From the NCBI GenBank assembly GCA_029237695.1, contig CM055267.1, positions 6,966,036 through 7,030,035 on the forward strand: 64,000 bases of DNA. Reading direction: 5' to 3'. Made by a program: the position numbers and the translations under genes. Under the pieces are notes generated by a model. It worked only from the letters and a program-made list of their open reading frames with translations. It was not told the DNA's origin and made no database searches. Positions within the stretch are counted from its first letter, which is position 1. Every line of letters begins with the position of its first letter. Origin of the DNA: Conchocele bisecta (lineage: Eukaryota; Mollusca; Bivalvia; Lucinida; Thyasiridae). Positions 1 to 10,487 of the stretch are shown here, in pieces.

Positions 1-56
1 CATTTTAAAATTATTATGATTGTATTGAGTCACGGACGCTTCTAATGACGTTTAAT

Positions 57-417
57 ATAGGAATGAATGGCCTTTTTGTGGAATTTATCGGGGTATAAAC
101 TTGGAAAAGTTGCGGGAATACTGGACAAAGGCCGGAAGGCCTCGTCCAGTATTCCCGCGACTTTTCCAAGTTTATATCCCCGATAAATTCAACAAAAAGG
201 CCATTCATTCCTTATAATTCCAGCATCTGAAATAAATTCATCAAGAAAATGTGTTTATTTTCCGTTTTCTTAAGAATCATTTTAACTGCGCCTCACGGTT
301 ACGGAACGTAGTTCGGCGTGGGAGTTTACTGGGATATAAATTTTGGACATAGACTTGCTACGGGCCAATCAAATGTTAGGGAATTGTGTAAATATTTTTG
401 TGCTGGAATTATAATAG
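57..417. repeat. Foldback element, copy A1
   Basis: Positions 57-215 form a near-perfect palindrome of about 78-bp arms, beginning ATAGGAATGAATGG and ending CCATTCATTCCTTAT. The tail to about 417 (GTAGTTCGGCGTGGGAG, then CGGGCCAATCAAATG) recurs with the same palindrome at 30348-30711 and, reversed, at 29077-29376. Any open frame through the palindrome is incidental. No transposase; presumably non-autonomous. Confidence 0.75.
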
Positions 418-935
418 GATGACGTCAACGTCAAACAACGTTGCTTTGTCGCGCTATTGAGGACGTCATTTGTGACGTCTTCGTTGTGTTCGTTTGACAC
501 AACGTTAGCTCATAATGTCATATGTAATTTGTGTGTTGCGGCCAGCCAATCAAATTCGCTGCAGGTGTTATTATACGTGTGTCATATCATATTTATGAAA
601 TGGGTTAATACACGTCATAACAAGGTTTTCGTGTGATAAGCAGTTTTATGGATCGCTAACATACATGGCGTAGTAATACGGTAAATTTAACAAACTTAAA
701 TATCAAGGCATGATGCTTTAACATGTAACACAGTTTTAAATCAGGCATATCTAATTGCTTCTGTGAATCTGCAACTGATGGTATTATAAAATGTACGGCT
801 TCGGTGTTGTAAATCCGATTTCAAATAAGGTTTTCATGTTCATTTTCCATCTCAGGATTGTGTATCCAGGACGCCCAATGAATACCGGAAATACCGCACG
901 AATCTGCAATAAGGAATTCACACGCGTAATGAAGT
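418..935. other. No recognisable feature
   Basis: AT-rich unique-looking sequence. I see no reading frame of note, RNA gene or repeat shared with the rest of the window. Confidence 0.5.
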
Positions 936-1147
936 GTGGCTGTGACTATTGAGATGGCATTTACGGGGTTGTGATCAGTGTAGATCCAGTTCAGCACAAT
1001 TCATAATTACATCAGTGAAACGGCTATGAACATGAACATGCTTCTAAAAAACAAAATAATCGTTATTATGCTACGGGAAATGTGTTCTTCCATCAGGAGA
1101 TACACTAGTCACAAATACAGTATGCCCCTTTCTCCAGTCACAGCCAC
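936..1147. repeat. MITE family D, copy 1
   Basis: Starts GTGGCTGTGAC and ends GTCACAGCCAC, with further imperfect complementarity inside the ends (ATGGCATTTACGGGG against GCCCCTTTCTCC). Two other copies, at 38562-38876 and 49749-49947, share the ends and the inner GGGGCTTATGG-like segment. No coding capacity. Confidence 0.6.
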
Positions 1148-1292
1148 ACGACGTCTCGACGAGACGGTTTACTTGAGTGGTAACAAAATACACTGTGGGT
1201 GAGAGAAATAATGAATCATCAGATCTTTCCACGTAAAAAATGAGTTTTAGAGGGGGCGTGCGCCGGACACGCCCCCGTCTGGATCCGCACCT
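1148..1292. repeat. Partial GGATCC-type MITE (3' part)
   Basis: Contains GAGTGGTAACAAAATACACT, then ATCTTTCCACGTAAAAAATG, GGGGGCGTGCGCCGGACACG and a terminal CTGGATCCGCAC. The same modules in the same order make the end of the complete element at 63193-63507. The left terminus is absent here, so this is a truncated copy. Confidence 0.6.
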
Positions 1293-1295
1293 GTA

Positions 1296-1608
1296 GCCGA
1301 TTTCACCAACATTGCAAAGTATACTTTTCTAGCAAAGTATACTTTTCTAGCAAAGTATACTTTGAGGGAGTACTCATTTATTTTTCCCGAAATGCATTAT
1401 GTCATATAGAACTAACAACTGCATATATTTGATGATTAAAAGTATGCAGAATTATTATACTGAATTTATTACATTATCACAGCCAAAATGGCTGTGATAA
1501 TGTAATAAATTCAGTATAATAAAAATAAATTTATCCTAAAATTGAAAATTTCTCCCTCAAAGTATACTTTGCTAGATAAGTATACTTTGCAATGTTGGTG
1601 AAATAGGC
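1296..1608. repeat. TA-flanked MITE family B, copy 1
   Basis: Terminal inverted repeats (GCCGATTTCACCAACATTGC and its complement at the right end) are flanked by TA on both sides (1294-1295, 1609-1610), as expected for Tc1/mariner-type targets. The centre (about 1455-1525) is an almost perfect 70-nt hairpin around AGCCAAAATGGCT. A second copy lies at 19632-19930. Relative to it, this copy repeats the 18-bp CTAGCAAAGTATACTTTT module once more. Confidence 0.8.
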
Positions 1609-1611
1609 TAC

Positions 1612-2068
1612 TGGCAATGGCGCTGGTTGGAGCTGATGTGAAGCTTTTCGATCACATTACCGCGTGCATTGACCTGACAGTAGAGTACACGTTTTTGTTC
1701 CGAGTTTACATGTGGAGTTTTGGCTTGACCCACGTTGGTTTCACCTTTGTGCTACGAGTGTGGTTTCTGTGGGCTTCCCCATTTTATCTTCATTGCGCAT
1801 GCTCAGTGACACAAAAAGGGTGACCCGCTTAAGATGACATCTCGTTGGCGGTTTTGTTTTAATGCGCATGTGCGTGGTTTTTAGAGGAAATGTTGCGTGA
1901 AGACAAAACGGCATTTTCATCGGATGAGAAAACAAGAAACGGGTTTAAATCGGTAAAAACAAGAAATCCCGTTTGCATACGGAAAGGCGCGTTTGGACCA
2001 CGTCGTTTGGACCGCGTCGTTTGGACCAGGTTTGACCCAAGTTTAGACCACGGTCACTTCTGGGGCCC
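1612..2068. other. No gene seen; small 15-bp repeat
   Basis: Short reading frames here have no recognisable motif. At 1995-2035 a 15-bp unit resembling GTTTGGACCACGTCG occurs about three times in tandem. Nothing else is supported. Confidence 0.4.
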
Positions 2069-2290
2069 GTTTCACAAAACTTCGTTAGACTAAAATGTTC
2101 CTAAGTGGATAGTTATGATAGTCTGTAAATTTCACATTAACAAAGTTTTCTTGTACACAATTATTAGATTTACATTTATTGAGCACAAGCTACATATGCA
2201 CAATAAATGTAATTCCATCAATTGAAATTTCCAGAATATTCTAAATTTGCACTAACGAACATGTTAGTCGTACGGCGTTTAGTGAAACGG
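2069..2290. repeat. MITE family C, copy 1
   Basis: Left end CCCGTTTCACAAAACTTCG, then ACTAAAATGTTCCTAAGTG. Right end CTAACGAACATGTTAGTCGT, then TTTAGTGAAACGG. Both belong to a long terminal inverted repeat shared with copies at 32008-32463, 50501-50728, 55986-56181 and 57549-57942. The middle carries an imperfect inverted repeat around TTTATTGAGCA. Non-coding. Confidence 0.75.
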
Positions 2291-2935
2291 ACCACAGGTT
2301 TCCAGTGGGAAAAACGCACACGCTACGGTATGCCTGCCTAGGTATACGATCATATGGCTTGTCTCATGGACGCCTGCTTTGTTGTGTGTGGCTAAGTGAG
2401 CGGTGAAGTGACGACTAATTGGCAGGAAGTAGGAAACGGCAGCCAGGATTAGGCCATAAGACAAGCAGTCCATCAATATCAGACACGCTAAATAAAGTCA
2501 CGCTGTAACTAACGGTCGGTTTCAAATGAAGGAAGGTCTTGTGAAGTTAATTCTTATCGACTGTAGATATTAGTTCGGCCGTGATACATGCGTTACAGAT
2601 ATACTTATAACGGATTTCCTTTGATGTTGAATACAATTGCAATATCATAACGTGGCGCTCACATCCGGGCATATCCGAGTTCGTGCATGTATAAGCTCTA
2701 AACGAGAGGAACTTTTGTATCGATCAATATTTCAAATGCGAAAACACATGCTATATTGCTAAGATAAGCTTACATGGTATTCACTTCCATTTGTTTGCAC
2801 TGACGTATAGTCCACCACTACTTTGTTATGTTCACGTTGAAAATAACAAAGATTGCCTACCTCTGTTGGAAACTGGAACAACTATGAAACTGTGCATTAA
2901 AATCAGCTAATCACCGTGAAATATGTATATTGAAT
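2291..2935. other. No recognisable feature
   Basis: AT-rich sequence with no long frame or repeat that I can match elsewhere in the window. Confidence 0.4.
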
Positions 2936-3112
2936 ACATAGAGGATATTCCATCGTACATTTTGAATAGCGGCAAATAATACACGAGTGTGCGTCAGCTT
3001 CCGCGTAAGCAACCAGTGAGCGTAGCGAACGAGTTGCTTGCACGGACACCGACGGACACGAGTGTATTATTTCCGCTATTCAAACATGTATGATGGAATA
3101 TCCTATTTATAA
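2936..3112. repeat. Foldback element with GC-rich loop
   Basis: Arms ATATTCCATCGTACATTTTG and its near-complement ending GATGGAATATCC pair across about 175 bp. Inner arms AATAATACACGAGTGT and GAGTGTATTATTTCC pair too. The loop holds AGTGAGCGTAGCGAACGAG. Foldbacks of similar design lie at 33001-33143 and 33345-33447. Confidence 0.65.
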
Positions 3113-3895
3113 CACTTCCTCAGCGGATATATATGCACATTTAGTCTATTTTTTAGATGATAATCAATGAATTGTGATGTGCGCATGAATAGTTATCCAA
3201 TGGCGTGTTTTCCCGCGTTTTGGCGTTACGTTGTGTGACGTCAAATGTGACTTTTGAAATCCAAATTACGCAGCTGTTTCTATGAGCCAGATATATTTGA
3301 GTGCATGTTTGGAATGTGTTCAATCACATTAATTTTCTAGATTAGTCGAGACCCTTTCCAAATATTCAAATAACTTTATTTTGACTGTAATAAAAATAAA
3401 CATTTTACATGGTAGCTCGTGGTTTCCAAGAAAACAGGCTCCCAATTACGGGTGTTCTCTTCACGATGTATTATTTGTAAGAAGTTGATTACGGGGTTTC
3501 TCTCACAGCGAAACCCGTGCAAATATTTTGCAAGAGTGTAATAAAGGATATTTTTGAAATATTAATGTTGAACGTTCAATAATACAGAATGAAGTTTTAC
3601 TGGCATTCAGCCACTACAAGACCGCTGGCGTTAATCTTGTCCAGATTATACCCGCTTCTGAACATCTATTCGCAATGCCCGCTCGCTCGCTCGCAATCAA
3701 GCAAATTAGTCTGAGACACAATCAGTAACGTTGCTTTATTTCCAGCAAATATTCTAGTACTGTTAAATAAAGAAATTGACAACTATTGACATGATTAGCG
3801 CTGATGGTAGCGTACATGTATGCCCAGATACAGTCTCAAATAATGTTGTTTATGCCCGTCACGGTACGTAACTCACTATGGGGAGAAGGTGTGTA
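3113..3895. other. No gene seen
   Basis: AT-rich with no supported coding region. A small tandem GCTCGCTCGCTCGC run lies near 3680. I see nothing else. Confidence 0.4.
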
Positions 3896-3900
3896 TTCGT

Positions 3901-3938
3901 GCCCGGCTAGCTCAGTCGCAAGGTGTGGGATCACGTGT
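3901..3938 (+). repeat. tRNA-like fragment (SINE head relic)
   Basis: GCCCGGCTAGCTCAGTCG is identical to the usual 5' end of animal tRNA-Lys, including box A. It then departs into CAAGGTGTGGGATCACGTG, a sequence whose reverse complement also flanks the tRNA-like fragment at 5176-5262. There is no acceptor partner or box B, so it is not a tRNA gene. A truncated SINE head is the likeliest reading. Confidence 0.4.
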
Positions 3939-3965
3939 TTCCGAATGGCGTGACGTCATGTATTT

Positions 3966-4536
3966 TACTGTCTGTTTCACGAAAGCTGCCCAAATTTTAC
4001 GCCCATATAAACAATTTAAAAGCAATATTATTTTCGATAATATTAAATTAAAAGAAAATTTAAGAATGAGCCTTCTTTTTATTTCGTGAAATTTGGTCAA
4101 ATATTGATTTTATTGCGAAAAAAAAATTCCCCATGTTAAATCCCCATAGACATCTTCACGGAGTGAAGATGTCTATGGGGATTTAACATGGGGAAATTTT
4201 TTTGAATTTCAGAAATACTAGACCGATTGTTAAAATTTAACTTTTGTTTTCTTATTTAGATCATATCCAAGCTATCTTGCTAGGTTTCGGAGTCAATTTC
4301 CAAAAATAAATGTTTTTTGACTCCTCCCACAAGTCCTCTACCACTTTTTCCCCATGTTAAATTCCCATAGACAAATAAATTTTTCGTAATAAAATCAATA
4401 TTTGACCGAATTTCACGAAATAAAAAGAAGGCTCATTCTTAGATTTTCCTTTAATTTAATATTATCGGAAATAGTATTGTTTTTTAATTGTCTATATAGC
4501 CGTAAAATTTGGGCAGCTTTCGTGAAACAGACTATA
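3966..4536. repeat. Long-TIR element family G, copy 1
   Basis: Inverted arms of about 150-165 bp (3966-4112 and 4372-4536) begin ACTGTCTGTTTCACG and end CGTGAAACAGACTA. The inside carries a hairpin with CCCCATGTTAAATCCCCATA arms (about 4127-4197). The same TIR core and the same ATTTAACATGGGG module occur at 58246-58790. Each arm, read inward from opposite strands, has an open frame with the same roughly 45 residues, as expected from duplicated arms. I do not treat these as genes. Confidence 0.65.
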
Positions 4537-4632
4537 GATGTGTTTACAGTAGATTTCCTATATTATCTTTCTAATGGAATGACATATTTTTATGAAATAT
4601 ACCGCAGCAAATGTGGTACACATTGCACTTTA

Positions 4633-5048
4633 TTCAAGGTGTATGATCATGTGGTACTAACAACAACAACAAGTACTGAAACTTCCAGAATCCATCCGAT
4701 TGAAAGTACGTATTCTTTTATAGTGTCCTTATTACGTAACGGATTTTGATGAAATATGACGCATCAAACGCGTCTTGTTCAACTGCATTTGGTGGTCTTT
4801 GTATTTTCGCCTAAACATATGTCGTTTTTGCGAAGAATCGATTTCCGTCGACACGGAAATCGATTCTTTGCGAAAACGAGATAAGTCTGTGCCAGACTCC
4901 CTGGACCACCAAATGCATCTCATGAAGACGCGTTTGCTGCGCCATATTTCATCAACATCCGTTGCATATTAAGGAAAATATCAAATAATACTTACTTTGG
5001 AGTGGGCGACGTTGTTGTTGTTGTAACTACCTGATCATGCACCTTGTT
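4633..5048. repeat. MITE family E, copy 1
   Basis: Left end CAAGGTGTATGATCATGTGG followed by an AACAACAACAA tract. The right end is the complement, ending TGATCATGCACCTTG after a GTTGTTGTTGTT tract. The core is a palindrome around AATCGATTTCCGTCGACACG with outer arms containing CACCAAATGCA. A left-truncated copy lies at 29377-29746. Confidence 0.7.
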
Positions 5049-5175
5049 ATTATTGTATAGGCGGCTTTAATCTCATAACGCACCTATACAACACATATGC
5101 CATCGTATTTGGTGCGTTACATCAAAATCATTCCGTTTGTTACTACTGTAAAAATGACAGATTACGTCACGTCGG

Positions 5176-5262
5176 AAAACCACATGATCCCACACCTTGA
5201 GTCGGTTGGAGCGATGGTACGGTAAACCAGAGGTCCCGGGTCGGGTATGCATCTTTCTCGCC
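5176..5262 (+). repeat. Degenerate tRNA-derived SINE fragment
   Basis: GAGTCGGTTGGAGCGATGG resembles the second half of box A and the D-arm. It is followed by GGTAAACCAGAGGTCCCGGG and a decayed box B (GGGTCGGGTATGC in place of a GGTTCGAnTCC-type sequence). The spacing suits a tRNA-Thr-like head. Probably an old SINE; no intact promoter. Confidence 0.45.
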
Positions 5263-5820
5263 CTGTGACATATCTGTAATGACCCAATACGTGACCAGTT
5301 CAGTCCGTGATCAGTACGCTTATGAAACTCACCCAATTTGTATCTGATAATTCGGAAGGACACGCCGGGAATGATTCAAAAACTCATAGCGAACAGTGCA
5401 GGACCTGATCACACTGCACAGACTAGAAACAAAATTGCTACCCCGCTCCATACATGTACCTCTCGTGAGGGTAGCAATTTAACCCCATCTCTTTAATGTA
5501 ACACATGGAAGAGTGGTTTGTGCAATCGGCTATCCGGCGTGTTTGATATGTTAGCGATATAAAACTGTCAAAACTGTTTCAATAAATTATTAATAAAGAA
5601 CATACACATACAGAAATGTGTTACTTTACCGTGTCAATGTGTTTATCTGTCATTTACATGTATATCTTGTAAATTTGAAAGCTCCATTTCGTTATGTTGA
5701 TTGTTGAACAACAGCAAGTGAAAGGATGGCTTCCATGGGAAATTGATTTTCCTAGCTGTTCTATTATTTTGGTAATTTACTAGTACTACATCAACGATTA
5801 TTTGTTTAAATGTATAAAAT
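5263..5820. other. No gene seen; old repeat scraps
   Basis: GAACAGTGCAGGACCTGATC near 5391 resembles a segment near 61997 (AACAGTGCAGATCCTGATGA), a dispersed repeat scrap. The remainder shows nothing recognisable. Confidence 0.35.
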
Positions 5821-5823
5821 ATG

Positions 5824-5935
5824 GACGTGGCTATTGACAGACGTCTGTCAGCAGCCAAAAGGCCGGGGTTTTGGATGCTGACAGACGTCTGTCAATAGCC
5901 AAAGTGTCGTGTTTTGGCTGCTGACAGACAAATAT
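5824..5935. repeat. Inverted array of 44-bp palindromic unit
   Basis: Two complete units and one partial unit, each built on the perfect palindrome GACAGACGTCTGTC flanked by TGGCTATT and AGCAGCCAAAA. Here the units are head-to-head around GGCCGGGG. The same unit is in direct tandem at 8354-8500. Confidence 0.75.
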
Positions 5936-6827
5936 ACAACTTGGGTAGTGGGGAAAGGTCAAACTCAATATTCCAAAAATAAATACGGTATTTGTACTAG
6001 ACGTTTAGCTAAAATTGGCATAGAGGGGCACATGCAAATATATAAATGCATTTTATTCATGAATATGTGTATTATACAGTTTATAAACATGTGTTCGTTT
6101 ACCCAGTTATTAATGAAGCGGACCAAGTTCTGATGATAGAACTACAATAATCGTTTTTTACATATGCTGCGGGAAATGGTATTTACGGAAATGTTTGAAC
6201 AGCGATTATACTTTGTCAAATTGGCGCTCAATTGTGGTACATATGAAACAAAACGTACATGGTATGGACAAGCATGACATGCAAACATATTAATGTGACA
6301 CCAATATATTTTTTTTACTAGATATGTGACTCGCCACGAGAAAACCGGGCTTATTGACTCAATGTAGACCGTAACCAAATTGCGGACTTACACATTCCGA
6401 AAAGTATCTAAACTGTTTGCTAAATTCATTAAGATTGTTTGTCTGACTCAATGTCAAACAGTGTAGACCCTGATCAGACTGCACGGATGCGCAGGTTGAT
6501 CTGGGGCTACAATAGTCACATTGGCCATAAACCCCATTTTGTCATGGCGCGTCACATATGTTCGTTATAAATAACTTTCAAAGCTAATTTCATTCCGCAT
6601 TTGCTCTGAGATTTACACGAAGTTGATCAAGGTTTTCGTTAACATTTTCACTCAAACATCGAACATGAAACTATATGTGTGCATCGTATCATTTGGCTGT
6701 CATAAATGGCACGGCATACACAAAATATGTCTTTCTTCGTGGATCTTGTTTTCTTCTTACTCCAGTTCGTGTTTATTTTGAAGGGAAATGATGTGAACTC
6801 TCCACTGTCGATACACTTATCCTGCTC
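5936..6827. other. No gene seen
   Basis: AT-rich. A fragment around 6480-6540 (GATCTGGGGCTAC, then GGCCATAAACCCCATTTT) resembles the inner part of MITE family D. Reading frames up to about 118 residues have low-complexity composition and no motif. Confidence 0.35.
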
Positions 6828-6969
6828 GAAAAATATTAGTACTTTGGTGGAGAGATAATATATAAAATGCACATCTCGTAGACAATTAAGACACAATGCA
6901 CATATTACGGGAATAAATGCACAGTTAACATTATCAGAGAAAGTATTCTCCTGGAAAAATAGAGAAGAT
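6828..6969. repeat. Dispersed repeat H, copy 1
   Basis: ATGCACATCTCGTAGACAA, then AATGCACATATTACGGGAAT and AGAAATAGAGAAGATAATA-like ends recur in the same order at 7786-7926. The MITE at 6975 inserted right at the end of this copy. Confidence 0.6.
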
Positions 6970-6974
6970 AATAC

Positions 6975-7120
6975 CAGAGCTCCAGATAAGCTGATTTTTT
7001 TCACTTTTTGTTCAGATTTTTATTTTAAGACATAGAACTCCAAACTACTATGTTCTGTTGAAAAATGAATGAAATACACCAACATTTAGTAAAAAAAAAC
7101 CCAGCTTATCTGGAGCGCTG
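6975..7120. mobile_element. 146-bp MITE with 5-bp TSD (AATAC)
   Basis: Starts CAGAGCTCCAGATAAGCTG and ends CAGCTTATCTGGAGCGCTG, a 19-bp terminal inverted repeat. It is flanked by the direct repeat AATAC (6970-6974 and 7121-7125). CAG...CTG ends are usual for hAT-type elements. The classical hAT duplication is 8 bp, so 5 bp is notable. Non-coding; it must rely on a transposase from elsewhere. Confidence 0.85.
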
Positions 7121-7155
7121 AATACACCTTTCCTGGTCAAACAAACTGTCATTGA

Positions 7156-7346
7156 CAGAACTCCAGATAAGCTGAATGTTTTCAAATAAAAATTCTGATT
7201 TTTATTTTCAAATATAGAAATTTGGTGTTCTTTAGAATCGTCTCAAAGGGACGATTCTAAAGAACTCCACAATTATATATTCTGTTGAAGAATGAATGAA
7301 ATATACCAGAACTTAGTCCAAAAAACGCAGCTTATCTGGAGCTCTG
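7156..7346. mobile_element. 191-bp MITE with 5-bp TSD (ATTGA)
   Basis: Starts CAGAACTCCAGATAAGCTG and ends CAGCTTATCTGGAGCTCTG, flanked by ATTGA (7151-7155 and 7347-7351). Same family as the element at 6975, with a larger centre: a hairpin around GAATCGTCTCAAAGGGACGA. The two copies sit 35 bp apart with different target duplications, so they inserted separately. Confidence 0.85.
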
Positions 7347-7351
7347 ATTGA

Positions 7352-7500
7352 CAGTGAAAGTATTTTCATGGAGAAATAGAGCATATAACATGGTCGGGGG
7401 GGGGGGATGTAGCATTTTGATGGATTGGCAGTGAAAGTTTTTCATGGAGAAATAGAACATATAACATTGTCGGGGGGGGGGGGTATTAGCATTTGATGGA
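7352..7500. repeat. Local duplication with poly-G tracts
   Basis: A segment of about 66 bp (GGCAGTGAAAG..TTTTCATGGAGAAATAGA, then CATATAACAT and a G run of about 10) occurs twice, at about 7354-7405 and 7427-7485. The G runs (7395-7405 and 7472-7483) are simple sequence. Confidence 0.6.
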
Positions 7501-7785
7501 CAGACATAGCATATAATATAAATTTCATAGACAGATGTGGAATATTGTACATATGAACCGCATTCTCTGGTTTTAAGATTTACATAGCCCAATAAAAGAA
7601 GACAAACAGAAATTCTGTTCTACTTTATAAGTTCATAATGCCCAGCGTGTGTCCATTCTATGCTACGTGTCCATTTACGATGTGGTCAAGCTGCAATATT
7701 GTGATGTTACCGGCAGCATGGTGCCGCATAATCTCAAATACTTCACATGAAATGTCAAATCCACAGTGTGTCAATTATATATTAG

Positions 7786-7926
7786 TATTATAGTGGAGAG
7801 ATAAGGCATACAATGCACATCTCGTAGACAAATAAGAATCAATGCACATATTACGGGAATGAATGCACAGTTAACGTTACCAGAGAAAATATTCTCCCGG
7901 AGAAATAGAGAAGATAATATACACTA
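7786..7926. repeat. Dispersed repeat H, copy 2
   Basis: Matches 6828-6969 over its length with scattered differences (GTTAACGTTACCAGAGAAAA here). No coding capacity. Confidence 0.6.
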
Positions 7927-8353
7927 GGGAATGTTACAGATAATCATGACAGACAGTGTTGCATCCATATAAAACCTATACTCACCTGGACATTTTGAAT
8001 CAGGTCCCTGTCATTTGGTTTCTGAAGAAGATCTGCGATTTTACACCCTGGATAACACACGGAGATTGATAACGGATCACACAGATAGTTCTTGAAATGT
8101 TTCACCTGCGAGTGTTGACCACATTTACGGCACAACTATATACATCTTTTTGTAGAATATTATCTTGGCAATAAGTTGCAATTCCCGCCATAGAATGCCA
8201 AATGTATATACTTTTATAATAGTGAGTTCATTATTTTTGACCGCATTTGCGATATATTGATAGATATTTCTTATTATAGAAGAATCTCGGCAGAAAGTGG
8301 AGATTACGGCAAACCGGGCCTTGTACATGTATACGCCTATGGTGAATTCGTAT
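7927..8353. other. No gene seen
   Basis: AT-rich sequence without a supported reading frame. Two weakly similar passages mention CCGCATTTGCG- and CCACATTTACGG-like blocks. No firm feature. Confidence 0.3.
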
Positions 8354-8500
8354 GACGTCTGTCAGCAGCCAAAACCGCGGCCTTTTGGCTATTGACAGAC
8401 GTCTGTCAGCAGCCAAAACCCCGGCCTTTTGGCTATTGACAGACGTCTGTCAGCAGTCAAAGGCCAGGCATTTTGGCTATTGACAGACGTCTGTCAGCAG
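8354..8500. repeat. 44-bp palindromic tandem repeat
   Basis: The palindrome core starts at 8354, 8398, 8442 and 8486, an exact 44-bp period. Each unit contains GACGTCTGTCAGCAGCCAAA and TTTTGGCTATTGACA. The core GACAGACGTCTGTC is self-complementary, so every unit can form a cruciform arm. Related to the inverted array at 5824-5935. Confidence 0.85.
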
Positions 8501-8921
8501 CCACTCCGATAAAGGACACAGTTTACTAAATGTTGACCTACATACAACATGTTTGGGTATGCACTTCGGTTGCTTACATTTTTTGAATGGATCAAATTGT
8601 AGCCGTAGATACATGTAACATATGGGAGGTGAATTATTGTAGCTATGCACAGACGTGGAGATTGGGTTTCGACTACCAGTGTTTCCATATCAATAAGCCC
8701 ATTTTGTCGTTGCTACACTCAAGTATTGCACCCTGTCTGTTGAGTAGTCCGTCTTGGAACGTACAATGAAATCTCACTAAATCGGACACCTTCCGAGGCT
8801 GATAGAGGTTTCAATGTAAATCAGGCATTTGATCATTATGAGCCATAGTTCTGAGCTATGTGATCACGAACAGATATTATCACCTGAGATAAATGACCAA
8901 GAAGCTCATCAAAAGGAAGAT
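8501..8921. other. No gene seen
   Basis: Unique-looking flank of the LTR element. A weak inverted repeat (GATCATTATGAGCCATAG against GAGCTATGTGATCAC) lies at about 8831-8868. No supported gene. Confidence 0.35.
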
Positions 8922-8926
8922 CACAT
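8922..8926. repeat. Target site duplication CACAT (left)
   Basis: CACAT directly precedes the left LTR and is repeated at 19528-19532 immediately after the right LTR. A 5-bp duplication is typical of Ty3/Gypsy integrases. Confidence 0.9.
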
Positions 8927-9030
8927 TGTCGCGTGACACGTGCATTCTTGTACATTCTGGAATCCGTATAATTGTATATTTGTGATGTGTGGTACTGTGT
9001 TGTATTGTTGTGCGTATTATGATTTCAGAT

Positions 9031-9092
9031 CCCTGTGATTCCACATACCTGTGGTTTCACACACCTGTGGTTTTTGCACACCTGTGGTTTGG
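9031..9092 (+). promoter_or_regulatory. Tandem RUNX/E-box-like motifs in LTR
   Basis: ACCTGTGGTTT occurs at 9048, 9063 and 9080, after a related CCTGTGATT. TGTGGT is the known RUNX core, and the overlapping CACCTG is an E-box. All three are preserved in the 3' LTR (about 17118-17160). In element 2 the sites read CCTGGGGTTT and CCTGTGATT, so the RUNX core is lost. Binding is inferred only. Confidence 0.4.
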
Positions 9093-10487
9093 CATGTACA
9101 TTTGCCATGTGCAATGTGCATGTAATAAGGGGGCTTATGTTGTATTGGAAATACGTTTATGCGTGTCATTTTTGCGGATTTTTAAATATACGTCTATTTT
9201 ATGAGCAATGTTTTTACTGATGTCACGCATATTTGCCACAAGGACTATGCATGTGTGTGGTTTAGAGAAACTCGTTGACTGCGTGTGCTGGTTTCGCTAG
9301 GGAAAAGATAACCCTTTTAGTATTACGGATGTCCACTGTCCGTGCAGCCGAGTTTGTCCGCGTGTCAGTGTTTCACCATATAAGGGACCTTCTGTAGGTG
9401 AAGCCAGTATACAGCGCAGACCATACCATGGTCTTGCCCTGTTATGTATGCTACGGGTTAGTGTTTCAATCATAGCCCTGGTACTGGCCAACACGGATAT
9501 ATCAGAATCCCATAATGGTGATGTTTGTGTCGTGATATTTCCGTAAATGGACCACGATATTTGAGTTTAGTATGTGCTATAAAAAAAACACTCTCATTTG
9601 AGTATATAGCCGTAAGGACCGTTATGGAGGGGTTTGGCGGGGCCAAGAAGCGACCTTCGCATTGTCGAGACCGTCGAGTAGATTTCGGATTATGAGATCT
9701 GGGTCTATAGTGTGCAGATTTATGGTAGTGTGGGGTATACCATGTTGGATGGTATTTATTCACGAGGGCTGTACACTGGTTTGGTTGAATTTAAGGCGTG
9801 GGAACTATCATCTTTATGCCAAAATAAAACACGGGTGATGGCAAAAGCCATGGTTTTGTAGTATTTAAGTGTGATCTGTCGTACGAGGGGTAGGCATATC
9901 CATTATTTCCGTGCATGGTTTCACTGGTGTCGATATAAGCGATGTCTCGCTATGTGTTGGCGGGACACATATTTTTTCTGGTAACAGAAGACTAGTACTG
10001 TATTCACCAGTGACACGGAGGATTTTGGTATGTACCTAGAACATTTTATTTCAGCTGTGATTTGCCGTTGTTCGATTCCCGTTTTTAGTCTGTTGTGCAT
10101 CCCTGTCTGTCTGTCTGTGCGTATTCGTCCAGTAATTGGAGATTCATTTCATTTTTGTAGGCTCTTGAGAAGCTCCAGCGAGCCACATTGGAGTTTTTGG
10201 TCCACTGTTTGAGGGCAGACCCCAGTCAGTGCAGAGTATCGGGTCGTCCGAGTGTCCGTACGTCTGTCTGGCGCAGTGTGTGTAGCAGCTCCGGGTACAG
10301 GCCTGTATAGAGCAGTGTGTGATAGCTACCTCGCGTTCAGCAGACAGTCACAGCCATTGTTTAGTGAAGTGAAACGCCATACACACATATCTATCATTAT
10401 ACTACCACCGAGTTGAATGTCACCTAAGTGAAACTTTTCCCGGCGTCTTAGCCAAACGTGATAATCGCCATTTTGTATTATATCGGA

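Noticed and set aside
3901..3938. Functional tRNA-Lys gene
   Set aside because: Only the first 18 bases match; the anticodon arm, T arm and acceptor partner are absent.
4402..4749. 115-codon gene
   Set aside because: The first part is duplicated in inverted orientation at 3912-4100 as a terminal repeat arm; the rest has no motif and crosses into another MITE.
7332..7592. 86-codon frame with PPPP
   Set aside because: Produced by the two poly-G tracts in a local duplication.
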